Shown here: positions 37,691-49,672 of the stretch, one piece after another
Numbering within the stretch: position 1 is the stretch's first letter
How the letters are laid out: each line of letters starts with the position of its first letter
Assembly: GCA_905331475.1 (NCBI GenBank)
Contig: CAJNYU010002272.1
Location: 186,001-250,000, forward strand
Direction of reading: 5' to 3'
DNA length: 64,000 nucleotides
From: Rotaria socialis
Lineage: Eukaryota > Rotifera > Eurotatoria > Philodinida > Philodinidae
The notes under the pieces: generated by a model
The model's database searches: none
Told to the model about the DNA's origin: nothing
Seen by the model: the letters and a program-made list of their open reading frames with translations, nothing else
Position numbers and translations under genes: made by a program

Positions 37691-39358
37691 ATGAGTTCGC
37701 CTGTAACAGTTCATCTTGGACGTGAAGGAACTGAACGACCATGGGGTTTTCGTCTTCAAGGTTTGATTTTTCCTATCTGCTATTATCATTATTTTCACTA
37801 GTCGTTGTTTTTTCTTTCTTCTGTATTCAGGTGGTAGTGATTTTTCTATCCCATTATCGATCCAACTGGTAAGTGTATGCTTTAAAGTCAAAGGAAAGAA
37901 GTTGACCTTTTCGTTCCTTATTATTTATATGCTTTATGTTTTTGTATCCAAGGTTAATCCGGACACGCCTGCTCATGCATATGGTATAAATGCTGGTGAC
38001 CAGGTTATAGCAATCAATGGTCGGAATGTAGCTAATGTAACGCATCAAGAAGCCAAAATGGAAATAACCCGATCAGGAAATGAACTTGAATTAACTGTCA
38101 TCAAGTAAAAATATTAATCATCAAGATAGATGGAGCGTTATTTCTTGTCGTTTTTTTTTTGAATATTTTAGAGGAGCAGTCAATCAACAGTCTATGCCTA
38201 AAGCACAACCCATATCACAATTAAGAACAGGTCCCGTACATCAAATGCCTACACCACAAACTGCTCAACCTAATTTTGCATTACCAAATCAGGCATTAAT
38301 TCTATGACAACCTTCGATTGATTTTTATTATTATTATACATTTTTAGCCTCAAACGCATATCGGTAGTAGCCATAATCGAGCAGCAATGCCATTCGATGC
38401 TCGAGTTGGAAACGAAATGACTTATCAAGCAGCTAAACCAACTAATTGGCAACCTGGTATGATAAAATTCAATTTCAATTCAGAAATATCATCTTATACA
38501 TGTATTTTAGGAGATTATACAAAGGAAGAACCTGAACATCTACGTCCTAAACTTAGTTAGTATTTTATTTTCTTGTATTTATTGTCTATATGTTAAGTTT
38601 TCGATACCTAATAATCTATAGCGAATTTTGAATCTTCACCAGCCTACAATAAAGATCCACTTCGTAAGTAAACTTATTATTTCATTGTGTTTTGCCATTA
38701 GTAGCTCTATGTTATTTTGATTTTTTGATTTTAGAACGTGAAACTTGGCGACCAAAAGCTTATCGTGACAACCCTCAGGCACCAGCACGTAATGTGGGCA
38801 CAGCTGTTTACCATGCTCAGTATAATTCTCCGATAGGACTTTACAGTGACGATAAAGTTTTAGAAGCGTTTAAATCACAAGCAGGCAGTTTAATTGATGA
38901 TATCAAAGGGTATATTAAAGCTAGAAAAAAAAGTTTAATCTTCTTTACAATAGTTTTTTTGCGTTCGTTTTGAAAGTAGTTCAAACAATAGTTCTTCTCA
39001 ATCATCTAATATATATAACAATCAACAACAAAATCAAACGTCATCGGCATATCAACCTCTAATGAATCCTCAGCAACAAAATATTCCTCATTCGTCTGAA
39101 GCTAAACTTTCTCGATCATTTCGTGCCCTAGAACAAGATCTTAGCTCTGTACAAGGAACATCACAAGCACCTAAATCTATTTTTGATCAACGTCGCCAAC
39201 AGCAACAGCAGCAACAGCAACAACAACAACAATCTACTGGTTTTCGAAGTGTTAAACCACCTGAAGAAGTTCCACCTGAACTACAACGAAGACCCTATCA
39301 TACTGAATATCAAGTTGAACATGTTCAAGAAAAATGGCTGGAACCAAAAATAAAATAA
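37691..39358 (+). CDS. PDZ and ZM-motif protein of the ZASP/PDLIM type, no LIM domains
   Basis: Nine exons (37691-37760, 37831-37868, 37953-38104, 38172-38292, 38348-38456, 38511-38555, 38622-38663, 38735-38909, 38977-39358) give 377 residues with closing phases. Residues 1-87 form a PDZ domain with the enigma-type carboxylate-binding PWGFRLQGG. Residues around 205-235 carry a ZM motif (YHAQYNSPIGLYSDDKVLEA), the alpha-actinin-binding element of ZASP/Cypher proteins. The last exon has a polyglutamine run and a proline/charged tail. In animals such proteins anchor at Z-discs or stress fibres. No LIM domain is encoded before the stop, so this resembles short ZASP isoforms; no LIM exons appear in the 700 bp downstream. 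The intron after exon 4 appears to begin with GC rather than GT (CAG|GCATTAA at 38293); reading on meets a stop four codons later. Confidence 0.88.
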
Positions 39359-40094
39359 ACTGAATGGTTATTGACGATCGATCTTATCGTAAAATCCTTT
39401 CGTTTTTTGAAATAGAATTCTTCTGGTGTGCAATAGGAATTTCTTTTTCAGTTTGCTCAGTTCTCAATGCGTTAAGTCATTTCGCTTTTTTCTTCTTATA
39501 ATACTGATCTTTCTATATTAACAGTGATGAACACATGGTGCTTTATAAAACAGAAAAAATAACGAAACTTCTTTTAATCGTCGATTTGATTCTTTTTCTC
39601 ATAGTTCTGCGGCCTTTTCTTTCTGTTTTTTTTTCTCGCGTCGAATAATGTCAGTTTTGTTCAAACAGGAAAAAAACATTATTTATTTGAATCTCTTTTA
39701 GCTATTAAGTATCCAAGTTACGTAACGTAGCATTTGTATTGTTCATTTTTTAACTTTTTTTTTTGTTAATTGCCCACCATCGAATGTGTGTGTGTGTGTT
39801 AATTGAATAAATATTCAAGAAAAAAAATGCTAGATAAAGATTTGTTGGCAAAAAATCGATATAAGTCAAAGCATGTGTCTATCGCTAACTGATCTGAAAA
39901 ACTCTCGTCATTGTTGACATAGCTGAGTGTATTTCGAGTCAATGTTTGCATTTTACACTTAAAAGAAGTTGCCATTTCAGCCGTCGAAAATTTTATTTTT
40001 GCGTTATTTTAAACACACGCATACAAACAGCGTCGGTAACTGTAGTGCAAGTAAAATAGATTTTTGTTTGATCTTACACTAGCTACCATAAATC
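39359..40094 (+). other. 3' UTR/spacer
   Basis: T-rich 3' flank of the PDZ-ZM gene with a TG run and a poly(A) signal (AATAAA) near 39805, followed by the upstream region of the PLAC8 gene. No gene seen. Confidence 0.5.
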
Positions 40095-40643
40095 ATGGCT
40101 ACTAGGTAAATATCTATTTTATATAATTTGATTTGATATCGATTACGAACAATTGATTTTAGTTATGGAAAACAGCAACCAAGAAAATTGAGAGAAAAAG
40201 TATGGGGTTTTGATAATGAATGGAAAGGAGATATATGCGACTGTTGTAATGATCTAAGCTCATGTATGTTTGTTTATTTCATATGAAAATCTTGTATCTA
40301 CATGAAGAATCTTTGCCTTTTTTTTTGTTTTGTATTCTTACAGGTTGTTGTGCATATTTTTGTTGTCCATGTTTTTGTTGTCAAGTATTTAGTCGGGCTG
40401 GTGAATGGATTTGTACACCATTTTTCTGTTGTTGGCCTGACGCTTTGATGTCACTACGTATGAAAATTCGTACGGGATTTCGATTGCAAGTAAAAACTCG
40501 AACCAAACTTAGTTTTTCAAATATATATATATTCTATTTCTGTTTTCAAGGGTTCGATAGGTACAGATTGTCTGGCTGCTATATGCTGTCCATGTTGTGT
40601 ATTAATTCAAATCAATAATGAACTCGAACACCAAGGCTTATAA
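40095..40643 (+). CDS. PLAC8/cornifelin-family cysteine-rich protein
   Basis: Four exons (40095-40105, 40163-40263, 40344-40489, 40551-40643) give a compact 116-residue protein with matching phases. It has the family hallmarks: a W-x-x-D/G core near the N-terminus (WKGDICDCCNDLSS), then cysteine-dense hydrophobic segments (CCAYFCCPCFCCQVF) and (CLAAICCPCCVLIQI). The middle carries the family's conserved basic Arg/Lys segment (LRMKIRTGFRLQ). PLAC8 proteins occur as small membrane-associated proteins and, in plants and fungi, as cell-number or cadmium/calcium-related factors. The animal role is poorly defined, so none is assigned. AATAAA overlaps the stop. The gene runs tail-to-tail with the EB-module gene, 109 bp apart. 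Confidence 0.9.
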
Positions 40644-40752
40644 TAAATATGTAAAATAAATAAAAACATGAATAATAATAATAATGATAGATGCACCGGA
40701 AAAATAAAACAAAAAATAAAAAAACGAATTTAAAAATAAGCTTTATTTTTTC

Positions 40753-42346
40753 CTAGTCACAATCATCTTTGCTCAATATACGTGGAGCACAAAATTGTCC
40801 TCTGTTTGTTGTTCTTAATATATAACCACGATTACATACACATCGTCCGAATAGTGTACAATGAGAGTTTGAATCCATACTAGCACATTGTCGATTTAGT
40901 AAACAACGAACACGAAATGCATTTTCCAAATTCGAAAAGGTTTGATAAGTAGTTGGCGTTGGTGACCATGGCCACCAACGAAACATAGTCGTTGTGGAAA
41001 ATATTGCTGTTGTTGTTTTTGTCTCTAGTAGTATTGTTGTTGTCATGGTAGGTGTTGTTTGTATTAGTTCTTCATCAGATGATTCTAAGTTAACAAAAAA
41101 TTTAATGATATGAAGACAAGGAAAATAATAAATAAATTTTTATCTAATACCAGGCTCTTCTAAGCACGTCCAATCATCTACAGGAAAATAACCTTTTGGA
41201 CAGAAACAAGTAGAATTTAAGCAAACTGCATTTGATGTATGGCAATTACGTTTGGTTGAACATTTTCCTCCTAACAAACTTTTATAATCAAATGGTATTG
41301 GTGTTGATCTTATTGTTGTATCTCTGTTCATATCTATTCAAATACAGCATACATACTTCTTTGTATATTCTAGAGGGAAAAAAAATCTACATATAAATTG
41401 TTTAATTACCTTTCATACAAGTATATTGATCAATCGATCTATAACCATCGATGCATGCACATTTTCCATTATAGCAATGTGATTCGGATATTGTTCGTCG
41501 ACAAAAGTAATCATTAAAACATGAATTACCAATCTTACCCAATGTTTTCAGTACATCATTACTTATCGGATTAGTTGTTGATGGTGTAATCGATAGAGTC
41601 GATGTTCTAGTTGAATCTTCTACAATTGAAATCATTTAAAAAATATATCCTAATCATTATGGGAGTTCCGTTAAAATATAATACCTGGTCCACGAATATT
41701 ATAACATAAATATTTTCCCAACGGTACATAACCTTCCAAACATACACATACTTCATGAATACATTCGAGATGCGTACTAATCTGTTGACAATCGATAGTT
41801 GTCGAACAAGTTGAACCAAAACCAGGTGGTTCATTCTGAATAGCTTTTGAAATTCGTATCTTTGACGGTAATATTACTACGACAAAAATACTTTAGAATA
41901 ATTAATTTACACTTAAATAAAACTAACCAGTATCTTTTAAACATCGATAGGCATCCATAGGTATATACCCGCGTGAACATTGACATTTACGAGCAAGGCA
42001 CACTTTCGTTTGATCCGTAGATAAGCGTCGACATTGATTTGTCCAGTCACATGGTTCACCCAACATTCTCATACCTTTATATTTCTCAAGTAAAGCCTCG
42101 AAAGTTAAATTTCAAATTCTTTTTACCCATATTCGTTTGTCGACGATATCGCGTTTGTTTTATTTCTGATACACATCCATTTAATGTATGTCCGAATGGA
42201 CAAATACATTTTTTATCAAAACAAATTGCATTAGCCATAAATTTTCTGCAATTGAAGTTTGTTTCACATTCATGATTAAGAATATTTTCGTTGTGAACAG
42301 CCGTTGTAAAAATACCATGAATTACTAATAATAAACCGAGCCACAT
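40753..42346 (-). CDS. Secreted protein with six EB-type cysteine modules
   Basis: Six exons (42127-42346, 41928-42074, 41685-41876, 41410-41619, 41151-41333, 40753-41084) give 427 residues, and every intron is phase 1. I chose the ATG at 42346 because it opens a clear signal peptide (MWLGLLLVIHGIFTTA); a further in-frame ATG upstream would put charged residues before it, and an acceptor-like ATAG lies 10 nt before the chosen start. Each exon encodes one module of six cysteines in the order C, C, C, CxC, C (for example CLARKCQCSRGY), as in EB domains of nematodes and arthropods. Thr/Ser/Pro-rich linkers, likely O-glycosylated, separate later modules. The last module has a seventh cysteine. 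No membrane anchor is seen, so it is probably secreted. Function unknown. Confidence 0.88.
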
Positions 42347-43876
42347 TTTCAATCTCCTATGTGAATTGAATGCTAACAATGAAATATTGTTCGTTCGTTT
42401 TCTCTTTCTTAAATCATACAAAACCCATATCCTTGAAACTCAAGTTTATAAGCATGTCTGCTGTTCTTTTTTTTCTACAGGTGCTTAATCTTACTTTCAA
42501 GGGTTGTTGATAAATGCTTGAACAAAGTTCAACATATATCTTTTATTAGATACATTAATCGTCTCCATCAAAGATCAACGCAACGATGCAAAGAAAACGA
42601 AAAATATGTTTAAACAATTTAAAATTATCATGGCTATAGGAAAATAGTTGAACAGAACGGTTTTAAATTAAAACAATCAATTGAATCATAAATAGGCTAT
42701 TGATTTTTAAGGAAAATTAAATTTTCTTTGTGTAATTTTTTGGATTTTATGAAAAAATTTAACTTCTTTGAAATGAAATATATATATGATCTAGATTGCA
42801 TGAATCAATATGATTTTCTTTGGTGTGAGAAACTTTAATGCGCTAGGAGAACTTAAGTTTCAAACAAATTTTGCTTATCAAAGAAAAATGATGAAGATTA
42901 ATGTCTAATCAATCGTTAAACTTTGATTTGTAATATGTTGCAATTATCTATTGAGTTTTGTTCTTCACATTAACTCATGAGACTCAATACTGCAGGGTTA
43001 AATATGTTAGTGAAATTACATATCAAAACATGATTCTGAAAGCGTTGAATAGCCAAACTGATACATTTAATGCAAAACAAGAGAATATTATGCGTTCATA
43101 AAAGCATTTTCATTTCACAAGACTCATGAAATCCTATTCACGTGATTAATCAAAACTGAAAAACAAACATTTAGAAAGAGTTTACTTTTTTGTCTGAAAC
43201 TTTTTCTGTGAGTTTAGTTTTAATTTTGACTGATTATATGAACACATATTTATCAAACATTGCAAATAGAAATGCGCTTATATCGATGTATATTATTTCT
43301 TTATTTTATATGTGTCTTCATATCGAAACTGTTTGATAGCATCAACGATGCAATGCATCTGTATTACTACGAAAAATCGAGTGACTATTGTAGACCCAAT
43401 CAGGTTTCTTAAAATTTTTCCAATTGATTATTCGTGTAAATACATGCTAGTAGATAAATAAATACATAAATAAAGTTTTGTTCATTGATTACAATTGGAA
43501 AATTATATGTTGTCTTTGAGTAATATTTTTTCCAGCTTAGTTTCATACGAGCTACATGACCTGTTTCATTTTTACGTTTTTTTAAAATATATTTTCACGC
43601 AACATAATCATCGCTTCCGTCATATCGACTTTCTATTTTCTTTTTATCCTTTCTTCCTTTTTGATACGTATTTGTACGCAAAAAAAAGAACGCTCTATTC
43701 ATTTTTCATTTAACCACCTTCGTTGTCAATATTGAATATATCTTTTCTTCGTTTCTACTTAATAGTTGAGCGATAACGTAAATCATACAATTCCAATTGG
43801 CATCATAAACTCTCAAAAGACACTTCAAATATATAGTGTTACATTGAGTACAATTGTGAAGGTATAATTGATACCA
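42347..43876. other. Gene-free spacer
   Basis: AT-rich sequence between the EB gene and the zinc-finger pseudogene. I see no supported feature apart from the acceptor-like site just upstream of the EB start codon. Confidence 0.45.
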
Positions 43877-44310
43877 ATGGCTGAAAAACAACGTTGTGCA
43901 CAATGTGGAAGAGTGTATGTGTTGCAAAGTGTTCTGGGTGTCAAAATCCATATTGTATGTCACATTTCATTAAACACCGATTATTACTTACTGCATAAAT
44001 GGATGATCTTCATGAAAAATGCGAACTATTAGGAAAATATATGATTGAAAATCATTTCGAACAATCACTTCTATCAAGTATTTGTGATTGGGAACAAAGA
44101 GCAATAATAAAATTTCAAGAAATTGCCGAAAACACTCGAAATGATCTTCAGGAAAAAATGGAAAAAATTAAAAGTCAAGTTGAAATTTCAATAAATAAAA
44201 TAATCTCAGAATTTGAATTAAATTCAAAAACAGATGATTATAAAGAAATTGAACTTGTCAAATGGTCTAAAGAAATCTTAGAACTTCGTGGTAAAGATAT
44301 ACCAAGATGA
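43877..44310 (+). pseudogene. Decayed B-box-like zinc finger plus coiled-coil gene
   Basis: A start codon at 43877 opens MAEKQRCAQCGR, the first half of a zinc finger. The matching second half (KCSGCQNPYCMSHFIKHR) lies in another frame just downstream, so one small indel is needed to join them near 43911-43918. In that second frame a TAA at 43996 stands immediately before MDDLHEKCELLGKYM, where related proteins I know from rotifers read Gln then Met-Asp. The remaining 103 residues (43999-44310) are open and look helical/coiled-coil. The ligand pattern C-x2-C, C-x2-C, C-x2-H-x3-H is B-box-like. I read it as a truncated, inactivated member of an expanded zinc-finger/coiled-coil family. Expression of the C-terminal open frame alone cannot be excluded. 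Confidence 0.5.
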
Positions 44311-45954
44311 CATTTTTTGATTTTTTTTCATGTATGCATTTATGTATTTATTTGTAAGTGGAATAAGATTTCACTACAAAATCGAATTCATTTCTATTTC
44401 AAATAAAAACCTATAGCGGTATAGCGGCATAGTTTTATAATGTTTGATGGTTAGAAATAATATCCTAATATTTATCTGATATCGATGCATTATATTTGAA
44501 GACAATGTGTTTTTTCCTTGATGTATGAATTTAGTAAAATTGTTTAAGCAAGATAGGCAAAAAGGAAAATGTGTCTTCAATTGAGTTTGAAAATTCAATA
44601 AGCATGAAGTTGAAGCGATCATATTGATCTAAACTGGCGTTAATTCAATTAATTCTATACACATATCTTAAGTGCTTCTCTTAACATAGAACGATTTTTT
44701 GTCAGAAAAGTCGATTTTTTAGAAATGAGTTTTGGGAGGAACAGAGACTTAGACGCCTGAGAGAAAGCCAAAACACTTCATACAGTTCATTGTTTTAGAA
44801 TATCTTTGGTTCTGTAAGCTGATTTATACGACACAATACAAAATTTTCGTTTCGAACTGCAAACCACCATACAAAATTGAACGAAAAACATTTCTATTGT
44901 AACCTATTTGTTTGATTTTCTCAAGGCTATTTCACTGATTACCTTTGAAAAAAAACAGAGAGTTCTAGGTCAATTTACTAAACGGGCACGAAATTTTGGT
45001 AGTAACTAATAATAGCTTTGAGCTAGTCGAAAATACTCTCCGTCGAGTTAAAAGTGAAAAAACATTTCGCCTGAAAACTTTCCGATCACGCATTAATACA
45101 TTCTTGGATCAGACAAAAATATATCTTTCAAAAATCTTTTCAGATATGTGGAATAGTCGACAAACAGCGAAAGTCAAGTTAAAATCCATTTTGAGTTTTG
45201 GCTCGGTTTTTTTTTGGGCATGAACAATATGTATCAGTTTGATACCGGTTTGATGCACTGTCACCTAAAGTAATAGTAAGATTTTTTGCAACCCATCCTA
45301 ATGAAAAATTCAAAATACATAGAACAAATTGCCGTATGACTCAATAAATGTGGACGCTGAGCCTCCCCTAGACCAAAGTCCTGGCTTCATCACTGCTTTT
45401 AATCCTCTCATTGTTCTATTGTGCGACCATTTCTTCTTTGTTTCTATCCACTCATACGTGATCACTCTCTCTCTCTCTCTCTTATATAAGGAAATGTACG
45501 ACTAAATATTTTCATGTAACACTATACCATATGCCGACGGGCATACACGACACGCTATGTTCGTTACAGTCAGTTCAGAGTATACAAGTAGTTAAATTTT
45601 TGCCAAACACTATATACTTCAAATTGACATTGAAGACAAATAACGACGAGTGCGCAGCAAGAACCCAAACATGCGCGGAAGTAAATACGATGACGACTAC
45701 TTGTAACTGCAACAACTGACGTCATCAGAATATTATCAGTAGTCGAGTATAATCTGAAAATTTTTGCAATCCCGTCGTATTCGCAGTATTCATGTAATTG
45801 CATAATAATCTACGTGGCATACTGTCATAGAGTATTGCGAAATGCGCTCTTTCGAATACATGTATAAATTTTAATTCAATTTGATCGAACGACATATCTC
45901 GTTCTTTCCTTTTACGTTTTGTTATACTTCGAGAGAAAAATCACAAACGCCTCA
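44311..45954. other. Spacer between pseudogene and HAD hydrolase
   Basis: No gene supported. A CT run is present at 45464-45482. Short open frames lack domains. Confidence 0.45.
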
Positions 45955-46682
45955 ATGCTGTGCTCAAAGACAAATCAAAAGCCAATTATCGCACTGGATT
46001 GTGATGGTGTTCTTCTGGACTCTCACGCTACATTTGCTCAAATCTATGAAAAAGTCTTTGGGAAACAATTGACTGTTGTCTCTCCCAAATCTTATCACGT
46101 GAGCTTAGGCACTGCTTTCTATTTAGCATTAACTGAACTGTATTTCAGGCGTCTACTGTGTACGATGTCACATTCACACCTGAAGAGGAGAACCGATTCT
46201 ATGAAGTATGGGATGCCGAGGGGTGGCGCACAATGCCAATGATAGATGGTGCACTTCAAGCTTGTAATTTACTGCATGAAGCCGGCTATGAACTGGTTTG
46301 CGTAACTGCGATGCCTGCCTGCTTTACTGATCATCGTCTTGAAAATTTTCGCTCACATGGATTTCCAATCGATCGAGTAATCAGTACAGGTTATGACAAA
46401 GAGAATCCCAAAAACAATCCCAAAAGAAACACCATCGAAGCGATGCATCCAGTAGCTTTCGTCGATGATTTGAGACGAAATTTTAAAGACATTCAAGGCG
46501 TACATACGAAATTCGTATTTATTGATAAAGAATGTCACGATGATCCTAATCAATATGATAATATTTATTACGATGTTAAGTATCCAAGTCTTCTGGCTTT
46601 TGTAAATGACTTTCTTCAAAAAGAACATGGACAACAGATTAACTGGGCTCAAAGACCCGAATTTCTTTTTTCTTCCTCTTGA
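45955..46682 (+). CDS. HAD-superfamily hydrolase of bacterial type
   Basis: Two exons (45955-46098 and 46149-46682) joined by a 50-nt GT-AG intron give 225 residues; an in-frame ATG at 45919 would add 12 more. Motif I is ALDCDGVLLD with both nucleophile/acid aspartates, motif II is the Thr in VCVTAMP, motif III a Lys in the segment NNPKRNT, and motif IV is FVDD. All catalytic residues of a HAD phosphatase are present. The segments GYELVCVTAMP and GFPIDRVI resemble a small HAD family I know mainly from proteobacteria, where its substrate is undefined. Codon usage is less A/T-biased than in neighbouring genes. Bacterial origin with later intron gain is inferred, not proven. Confidence 0.85.
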
Positions 46683-49672
46683 TACTTCCTTGAACTTTCT
46701 TATTTCAATAAATAACTGAAGGATTAACTCCACCAAAACATGAATTTGCTTAGAAAACTCGTTTGATGACTTCTTTCGGCGAATCTACTGAAGGAATATT
46801 GAATTTATCTTTCGTGTGAACTGATGAATATCAGAACAATTGGGACGATTTCGGTAGCATCCAATGGTAATTTTCAGAATGGGCAGAAAATATTAAAAAA
46901 AAACAAGATCATTTTCTATTATTCTGCATCTATGGTTACCATTTGCCCAGAACATAGCAATCTTGATTAACTTCGTACCCAACACAATATTCTTCTGTGG
47001 TTCAGTCGATGATTTACATGGATCTTTCATTGATAATGGAATTTAATGAATTCTATCAATATTAGCATTCACCCGTTTGACTACTGTAGTTCGCATATTA
47101 TCAATGAAATAATCGAACTGGATGGTTGGTGAAGGAAAACTATCAATCACACTTAGGTTATCTGTATCTCGGTCAAGGTGAAATTCACCTATTAAAGTCG
47201 AATATTTACTAATAATAATTTTTCCTAAGAAAGTTATAGATTTCGTGCACGATAAGAAACTTTAGAGAGTTTTCAATCACGAATAAATGAGTTTGCATAT
47301 GGTACCAATTTTGCAAAATATCATCCTGCTGATATTTTTCTCAGTCAATAATCTAATCAGATCGTATTTTTGTGCAGAATGATTGACAAATACAGTTGAA
47401 TGAAAGTGTCAGTATGAATAAACATTATACTCTGTTATCTTGATATGTTACTAAAAGTTCGACCACTGTTATTTCTCGTTCACATATACGTAAATCTTTC
47501 TAAAAGAAAAAAAAATATCTTAAAGATGATTTTGTATATTTCAGTTCTAATTAATTTTTGTAGGATATAAAGTGTGCTTGATTTTGATCTTGACACTCAA
47601 TCAGCATCTACTTGAATTAACTTTTCATACATTCTAAGACTACTACGTAACTTATCAAGTGACTATTTAAAATGTCAATTCTTATTGGTAGAACCTTTCG
47701 CTCAGCTGTTTCTAAGCGCTCTTTTCATATTTAGCGCTGGTCTATACAACAAAAGCTAAACCTGTATTAATAAACATGATTTAGATAAAACTTTCGATCG
47801 GATTTTCAAAACTTTCAATGGTAAAGGCTCAGGTAAACGATTGGCTTGTCGATATTATTTTACTTTTCTATTGAGCATTTCTTTTCATGTAAATTGAGTT
47901 TTCGAAGTAAAGTATCTGGAAATTTTCATGAGTCTATTTTAATTTATTTTAAGTTAGACTTAATTAATTTATACTTAATAATTAGTCAAAATCGAGTAAA
48001 TACACCAGTTGGATCTTGTGATCTATTAAACTATGCACTACATAAAAACAATCCCATCAGAGATAAGAAAACAACTCTTCTTTTTTTTATATTACTGATG
48101 AATTCATGTGTTTTCAGTCTTTGTTACACATGAATAGCGTGAACAAGTGTTCAATCATCTTAATCCTAATGGTTACTATGTGTGAAAGTTTTCAATAATC
48201 AAATCAGTTTTTACCGAAGAATTATCTTCTATAATTCCTTTTAATTGGAAAGATACAACTAAAACAACAACTACTACTATGTCACATGGCGTCGTAAAAC
48301 CAATAACAACAGCACTGGAATAAACTTGATAAATGACAATGGCCGGTACATTTTCATTTAGTTGTACAATCAATAAAGTCTACTTAAATGTTATAGTGTG
48401 CTACTAGAAAAAATTGTTGAATACATTACAATAGTTGATGATTATAAAAATTATCTCGGTCGGTCATAAATATTAAATTAAGATTCAATATTTAAAACGA
48501 GATGAACCTTTTTCTGTTATTTTCTCCCTCGTATATATAGATATTATTCAATTATATAGATATCTTAACACTTCTTTGTTTACACATATTTGGAGTGACT
48601 TGCAGTTATACGTATATCGGTAGGTCAACACAGTTGTATATAGAGATTTCAAAGGATGTCGCTGCATACCAAATGACCATTAGACCATTCGAATGACCAT
48701 TAAGAAAAAAGATGAAAAAAAATACTGACACGCGAAATGATTCGTTTTTTGTGTGTTCTTACTCTTTGTTGTTCACGTGTTTATTTGTGTGCTGCGGTCT
48801 CTTAATTCTGTAAGAAGCGTAATAATTTATCTTTCTAATCATTCAAAAGAAAAGAAAACACAAGAAATTTATCAATTATCTGAGTTTCAAATATTAAACT
48901 AATTTTTTTATCGTTATCTGTTCGCCTTAGATAAACAAAGTCTTCTATGGATCGATCGATATTTGTTAGCACATACTGTTCTCTTATCCTCGACCTATCT
49001 CTCTCTCTTTCTAGTTGCTTAGTGCAATAAGTTAGATACTCTCGTTTAATAGTATACAGACGGGTGTGTAGTATTTGTATTTGCATGACATAATCTTCGG
49101 TATATTGAATCGTCGTCAGTCGTATACAAGCGTAAGTTTATTTTGAACAAGGACATACAGCGAGGATTGCCGTTCAAATCAAATACGAAGAGAAGCCTTA
49201 GTTTCTAGATAAAATATATCGGCATAAAGTGACTTCTAAGACGAGTAATAGTAGCCATACATTTCAAGCAGTCTATCATCAGTTGAGCTCCTTTTGTCTT
49301 CTTTCTGATAAGATATATTCAGACTCGTTAACTTGGCATCTGTCTGTCCCCACCTTGCTGTTTTTCCCCTTCTTATGGCTCTCTCTCTCTTTCTCCTGTT
49401 CTTTCTCTAAATTTTACCATCACAATGATCATCCGATCGCCTCGTTATTTTTTTCTTTTTCTCCTGTTCTTCTTTTCTCTTTATGTATGATTGACCGATG
49501 AACAATGGGTTAGCCTGCATCGCTGCGCGCGTCGTTGAACATTGTCTACGAGAGTCTATGACCACATAATTGTCTCGTGTTTTGCATCTCTTTTTTTTCA
49601 GATTACTCTAGTTATTATTCTAGTGTGCGCTTCTGTGTATATCAGTTTCCATTTTTACATGGCACATAATCT
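46683..49672. other. Long gene-free spacer upstream of the FERM gene
   Basis: About 3 kb without a supported gene. A T-rich tract ending in AG at 49600-49601, 71 nt before the FERM gene start, could be a 5' UTR or trans-splice acceptor. The rest is AT-rich with short, unconvincing frames. Confidence 0.45.

Noticed and set aside
44996-45223. 75-codon basic open frame
   Set aside because: No ATG context, domain or splice partner; composition explained by A-rich DNA.
47041-47200. About 45-codon open stretch on the minus strand (GEFHLDRDTDNLSVIDSFPS ... ending at a TAA)
   Set aside because: Codon texture is mildly protein-like and an acceptor-like AG precedes it, but I find no partner exon or recognisable domain; at most a decayed gene fragment.
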